A model generated the notes under the pieces. The model made no database searches and was not told where the DNA came from. It saw only the letters and a program-made list of their open reading frames with translations. A stretch of 64,000 bases of DNA from Apium graveolens (Eukaryota; Streptophyta; Magnoliopsida; Apiales; Apiaceae), in the NCBI RefSeq assembly GCF_009905375.1, contig NC_133657.1:69312907-69376906 (forward strand). Reading direction: 5' to 3'. A program made the translations under genes and the position numbers. Shown here piece after piece: positions 60,034-64,000 of this stretch. The stretch's first letter is position 1. The number at the start of each line of letters is the position of its first letter.

Positions 60034-60918
60034 ATTGAAAAGCCAGATGCTCATCTATGTCATCTATGTCATCTTCACTAAGATGGTTTTCATGTTCAGC
60101 TACTAGCCCTTTTTCCTTGCCTTCACAAACTCTAGGGTTTGGTGCACATTCAACATCTTCAACCTTTATCTCCTTCTCCTTTTCTTGCTCAGCAACCAAT
60201 GCAATGGATACTCCTTTCTTTCTTCCTTCCTTTCTCCAACTTCTCATCTTGCTCTATTTCAAGCTCATAGGTCTTTAGAATCCCATACAGTCTATCCAAG
60301 GTGAATTGCTTGTAATCTTGAGAGTTTTTTAGTGAGACTGTCATATGCTTCCATTCCTTTGGTAGAGATCTAAGGAATTTGAGGTTTGAGTCCTTTGTTT
60401 GATAGACTCTTTCATGCAACTTTAGAGCATTCAACAGTTTTTGAAATCTACTGAAAATGTCAGTGAGTGACTCACTTTCTTCACTATAAAAATGCTCATA
60501 TCACTGAATCAAGAGTTGCATTTTATTTTCCCTTACTTGCTCAGTTCCATCACATATAACATGAATAGTATCCCATACAACTTTGGCAGTTTTGCAAATG
60601 ATGATGTTGTATCATACCATTAAACAAAATGTTCATGGCCTTCTTATTTTTATGAACTTGTTCAATATCTGGATCATACCATTCTGCTCTAGGCTTTAGA
60701 TGGATGACTCATTTCCTGTAGCAGCTCCCATAGGGACATATGGACCTTTCTCAATACAGCCCATATATTCTTCATCTTGAGAGAGGAGATGCAGGTGCAT
60801 CTTCACCTTCCAATGGTGATAGTTGTCTTTGTCTAGAAATGGAATTTTCACTCCAACATCTTTTCTGCTCATCTTGTTAGTTGTTGTGATATTTAAACTC
60901 TTTGATCTTCAAGAGCTT

Positions 60919-60930
60919 GCTCTGATACCA
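60919..60930 (-). other. Primer binding site of element C (tRNA-iMet)
   Basis: On the - strand TGGTATCAGAGC lies two bases inside the 5' LTR end at 60933. It is a perfect initiator-Met type site. Confidence 0.92.
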
Positions 60931-60932
60931 AT

Positions 60933-61964
60933 TGTTATTCCCTAATAATCTAACAAAGAATTACAGAAGGGGATTGAATATAATTCTGGCTACTTTTTCA
61001 ATTTAAAGAACAATTCTACTTTGAATATATAATTGTGTTTGATTTGGCTATGGTGCGGAATGAAAGTATTGATGAAATCAAAACAAAAAATAATCAAATA
61101 CAAGTACTTAAAAACTTTCTGGTGGATTGAACTTTTCCACCAGAGATATATATTGATATGAGAACTCTGTGATGCAGTGTTTGAACACAGCTACTTACAA
61201 GTTAAATTTACAAAGAACAGAGAAATTCTTTATAGATGTAGCTTTATCTATTTCTCTGGTAATTACTTACTTACTTGGATACTTGTTCTACTTGCTACCC
61301 TTGGTTTATATATTAACAAGTTACATGATAAAAAGACAAACAAATAAGACAAAATGTCTCTAGTCTAATTTCATGCCGCTTCATTTCTCCATCCAGCATC
61401 TTTGAATAACTTTAGTTTAGCATGGAAATGGAAATGCTTCTTTGTTCTCTAAAACTTGTAAATAGACTGCCACATTCCATTTACATACAATCAACGCATG
61501 TGACTGTCAAGTCACTATCAACTGCTCTTTTGCATTTGTTCATCCGTTGAGAATCTGGTTGAACATCCGTTGAAGCTTTAGTTGATCATCCGTTGAAGCC
61601 TTGGTTGATCATCCGTTAAAGCCTTGGTTGATCATCCGTCAAAGCCTTGTGGAACATCAGTTGAGACTGTCTTCATAGCAGTTAACTCCATTTCATTTAT
61701 ACAAGATTATAAGGCATCTAATATTTACAATTAGGCAACCTATCTTGTATATCAATCTAGTAGTCAACATGACTTAAAACATTCTACATCTAGTTCTTTA
61801 AGGCATTACAGTATGCAGAAATGTGCTACTAAACTTATTAATATATAAGCTACCCTTTCAACGGATGTTGAAGTGATCATCCGTTGAAAGCTACAAATTC
61901 ACTAAATTAAATCTACTAAGTTTTATGTTCAACATATCATCAAGTGCACAACATATATCTAACA
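60933..61964 (-). repeat. Element C 5' LTR (1032 bp)
   Basis: Pairs with 35975-37010. It has the same cluster of CATCCGTTGA units (61540-61665) and the same perfect 13-nt inverted repeat (61855-61867 and 61878-61890), so both were present in the source copy. Confidence 0.93.
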
Positions 61965-61969
61965 TATTT
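61965..61969. repeat. Target site duplication TATTT (right) of element C
   Basis: Matches 35970-35974 exactly. Confidence 0.9.
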
Positions 61970-64000
61970 GAAGTGCCGAGGTACCACAAAATGATGTTAA
62001 ATCCTACAAAGGTTTCCTTTGAGGTATGATTTGAAATTTTAGGCTACATGACGCCTGAGAGAGGAATCATAGCCATTGTTGATCAGATTCAAGTGATCCT
62101 GGTTATGGAACCCTCATGTTCCATCAAGAACAAAGAGAAATTAAATAGTGCAATTTAAGGTAGTTCATCTCCGAATTTGGTAACAAGTGTTTGCCTTTCT
62201 TCACGGCATTAAAGAAAGTAAGGGATGCTTTATGGACTGATAAAAGCCAAGTAATCTTTGAGGAATTGAAGAAGCAGATGACCGGAACACCCGTAGAAGT
62301 ACTGAATCTATACATGAAAAACTCCATTGCGTAATTGAAATTTGTCCATACGAGAAAAGACATAGAGGTTCAGAAACCCACCTACTTAGAGAGTGAAGTT
62401 TTGTGTGAACAACTCCAATATCGAGAAGTTCGCATTATCCATGACCACAGTGTGAGGAAATTACACTATATTTCCTATTGTGCAAGATTAAAACTTGAAA
62501 AACTAGCCCTCGAGGGGCACAATGCACATACCGGAGGCTAGTAGAAGGTCAATTAAGTGGACAACTGATCCTGGTGAATTTGTTATCAACCCGTACCATG
62601 TTTAAGGTTCAATATTTAACGGACGTCATGGTTGAATGCCCCATTGACAACCAAGAAGTCAGGGCAAGAAGAGATACCCCATGAGGGCAAGGAAACATGT
62701 AAACAAGGGAAATAAATTTTTGATGAATCATAATAGATTTTTTCCTGACATTGGATTTCTCGACAATGAAGGATGAAAGTTAATATAAGGCCTTGGTGAC
62801 CGGATTTGGCTTAGCTGTAACCTCGAGGGTCAAGAACCTCAAAGTATGTGGAGACTCAACGTTGGTGATTTCTCAAGTAAATGGGGAATTCAAAGAAAAA
62901 CATTAGACAACAATAAAATATGAGAGACTTGTGAAGCCATGAATCAATTTAATGAATGCTACATCCTGAGGGAGGAAAGCATGAAGGTCGTTGCTCAGGA
63001 CATGGAAAGTTACACGGTAAGTTTTTATTTCTAAGTCTCAAAGACCCATAAACTAATATAAAAATGATAGCACCTATATGTGTGAGGACAAGTTGCCTAG
63101 GAGAGTCAACTCAAACTAGTCGATGACTCGACGATGCCATGGGAGCATGAAAAATGCTAAAAAGCTTTAAAGCTCAATCTGATTGCAAGGACTTTATACA
63201 AGAATTAGTTAGTAATTCATTACTTGAAGTGCCTGAAACCCCAAACAAGGGAGTTGGTCTTTAAGGAAGTACATGAGAAGAATCATGAGCTACGCTCGGG
63301 GGGCAAGGCTTTCACTCAAACATATCCTATTTGGATTCTGATGGTCGGAGATAATGGATGATGACAAAGATAATGAGAAGAAAATGTAATGGATTCCCGT
63401 AGCACGCACATAGCCAACACCCAAAGATAGGTTCTGATAATAATTATAAGTTACTTCACGAGGTGGATTAAGGCTAATTACATAGCTATGATAACCACCA
63501 AACAAGTAACATAATTCTCGTGAGAAAGTGTGATACACAAATATGGATTTCCACGAATGCTAGTGACGGATAATGGACATCAATTCAACAACAAGGTTTT
63601 AAAAGAAACAATTATGAGGTTAATAACCGTGATTCCTACTTTATGCTTATCCTAAGTGAATGAGAAAGCCGAGGAAGCCATGTGAATAGTCCATGATGGA
63701 CTGAAGAAAAGGACCGAATGTTCTAGAAATGCTTTGGCATACTATCTACTTCCCATATCATGGGTGAATCGTGACACTTACAAAGTAAATGCAGGAGATA
63801 CGTCATTCTTGTTAACCCACAAAGCTAATATTGGGATGCCTTTTGGAATCAATCCCGCAGGTTGACACCTTTGAGTCCGAGAAGAACGAAGAAGACATGA
63901 TACATGCTCTAAATTTAATTAAGCCAACATCGGGATTATTGAGGATCAAAAATGATTTTATTATAACGTAAAAAGTAATAGAATGATTTTGTTGTCAAGG
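61965..64000 (+). pseudogene. pol: Element D, part 3: RT end, RNase H and integrase, heavily decayed; runs off the right edge
   Basis: Directly after element C the RT reading resumes (EVPRYHKMMLNPTK), then GYMTPERGIIA near 62050 (family: GYMVSERGIEA). The connection and RNase H follow: EVQKPTYLESEVL near 62365-62400 (family: VQKPVYYVSKAL) and SRVKNLKVCGDSTLVISQVNG near 62820-62885 (family: LKVYSDSQLIVNQVNG). The integrase core has TDNGHQFNNKVL near 63565-63600 (family: SDNGTQF), then the NEKAEEA (family: NGQAEVTN) and LLTHKANIGMP stretch to about 63850. Stops and frame changes are everywhere. The order and motifs fit the Tat lineage of Ty3/gypsy. Confidence 0.72.

Larger units (their letters stand above)
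57951..60872 (-). pseudogene. gag: Element C gag with zinc knuckles, split by a hAT element
   Basis: ATG at 60872 opens with the same motif set as element E gag. The core (LKLHERVYQTKDSNLKFLRS; GILKTYELEIEQDEK, 60434-60240) leads to DIDEHLAFQSRR, where the hAT element 59493-60025 cuts in. Reading resumes FAKLKFKKNFG. The first knuckle reads YFECGLSDHFANEC with the first Cys changed to Tyr. A coiled-coil-like part follows, then the second knuckle CVKCGSVNHLSVNC (near 58340-58385), which is intact. A linker coded partly by the ACGGAT-type repeats lies at 58640-58740. Confidence 0.9.
35975..61964 (-). mobile_element. Element C: full-length SIRE-type Ty1/copia retrotransposon carrying a nested gypsy and a hAT element
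   Basis: LTRs at 35975-37010 and 60933-61964 with TGTTAT...TAACA ends and a perfect TATTT duplication bound the element. Without the nested gypsy F it measures about 13.4 kb. On the - strand: LTR, Met primer site, gag (split by a hAT element), protease, integrase, RT, RNase H, spacer, long downstream ORF (split by F), polypurine tract, LTR. LTRs differ more than those of B (about two dozen differences in the first 265 bp by eye), so C is probably the older insertion. All genes carry stops. Confidence 0.94.

Noticed and set aside
1..64000. A new defence or biosynthetic gene system
   Set aside because: Apart from one host gene, every stretch with protein homology that I can read belongs to LTR retrotransposons; no other gene cluster is present.

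Overview
This window is from a repeat-rich nuclear plant genome, most likely a eudicot. The evidence is three-exon gene structure with AG|GT introns, a plastid-type leader on the one host gene, AT-rich intergenic DNA, and plant-specific retrotransposon clades (Tekay chromovirus, SIRE/Maximus-type copia, Tat-like gypsy). Nothing bacterial was seen: no operons, rRNA, tRNA genes or CRISPR. The species cannot be named from the sequence alone.

Layout. (1) 1-6793 is the 3' half of a Tekay-type Ty3/gypsy element (element A, + strand) that runs off the left edge and ends in a 3.5-kb 3' LTR. (2) 6794-11650 is the only host-gene island. It holds a three-exon gene (8488-11019, + strand) for a 251-aa glycine-rich, probably plastid-targeted protein with one membrane segment. 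(3) 11650-19040 is a truncated SIRE-type copia element (E, - strand) whose LTR was split by a 4.3-kb gypsy solo LTR (G, 13927-18256, target duplication CAGTA). (4) 19035-19527 is small-repeat debris, including two SINE-like units. (5) From 19528 to the right edge lies a very old Tat-like Ty3/gypsy element (D, + strand), blown apart by two SIRE-type copia insertions. Element B occupies 20524-32573 and element C occupies 35975-61964, both on the - strand. Element C itself contains a complete Tekay gypsy element (F, 41466-54072, - strand, target duplication GTAAT) and a small hAT element (59493-60025, 8-bp target duplication CCTCCTGG).

The insertion order follows from the nesting: D is oldest, then C into D and F into C. 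B entered D separately, and its LTRs differ by only about 4% by eye. G entered E. The borders are precise enough that D's reverse-transcriptase reading resumes across element C.

The retroelements keep the usual order (gag with zinc knuckles, protease, integrase and reverse transcriptase/RNase H in copia or RT-RNase H-integrase in gypsy, PBS, PPT). All carry stops, frameshifts or lost catalytic residues, and none looks autonomous. Three features go beyond routine annotation. Short element-specific motifs are scattered through the LTRs, coding parts and spacers of both SIRE elements (TCAGAACTT in B, CATCCGTTGA in C). Element F has a proline-rich extra ORF upstream of gag. B and C share a very long ORF downstream of pol, in the place where SIRE elements carry an envelope-like gene.
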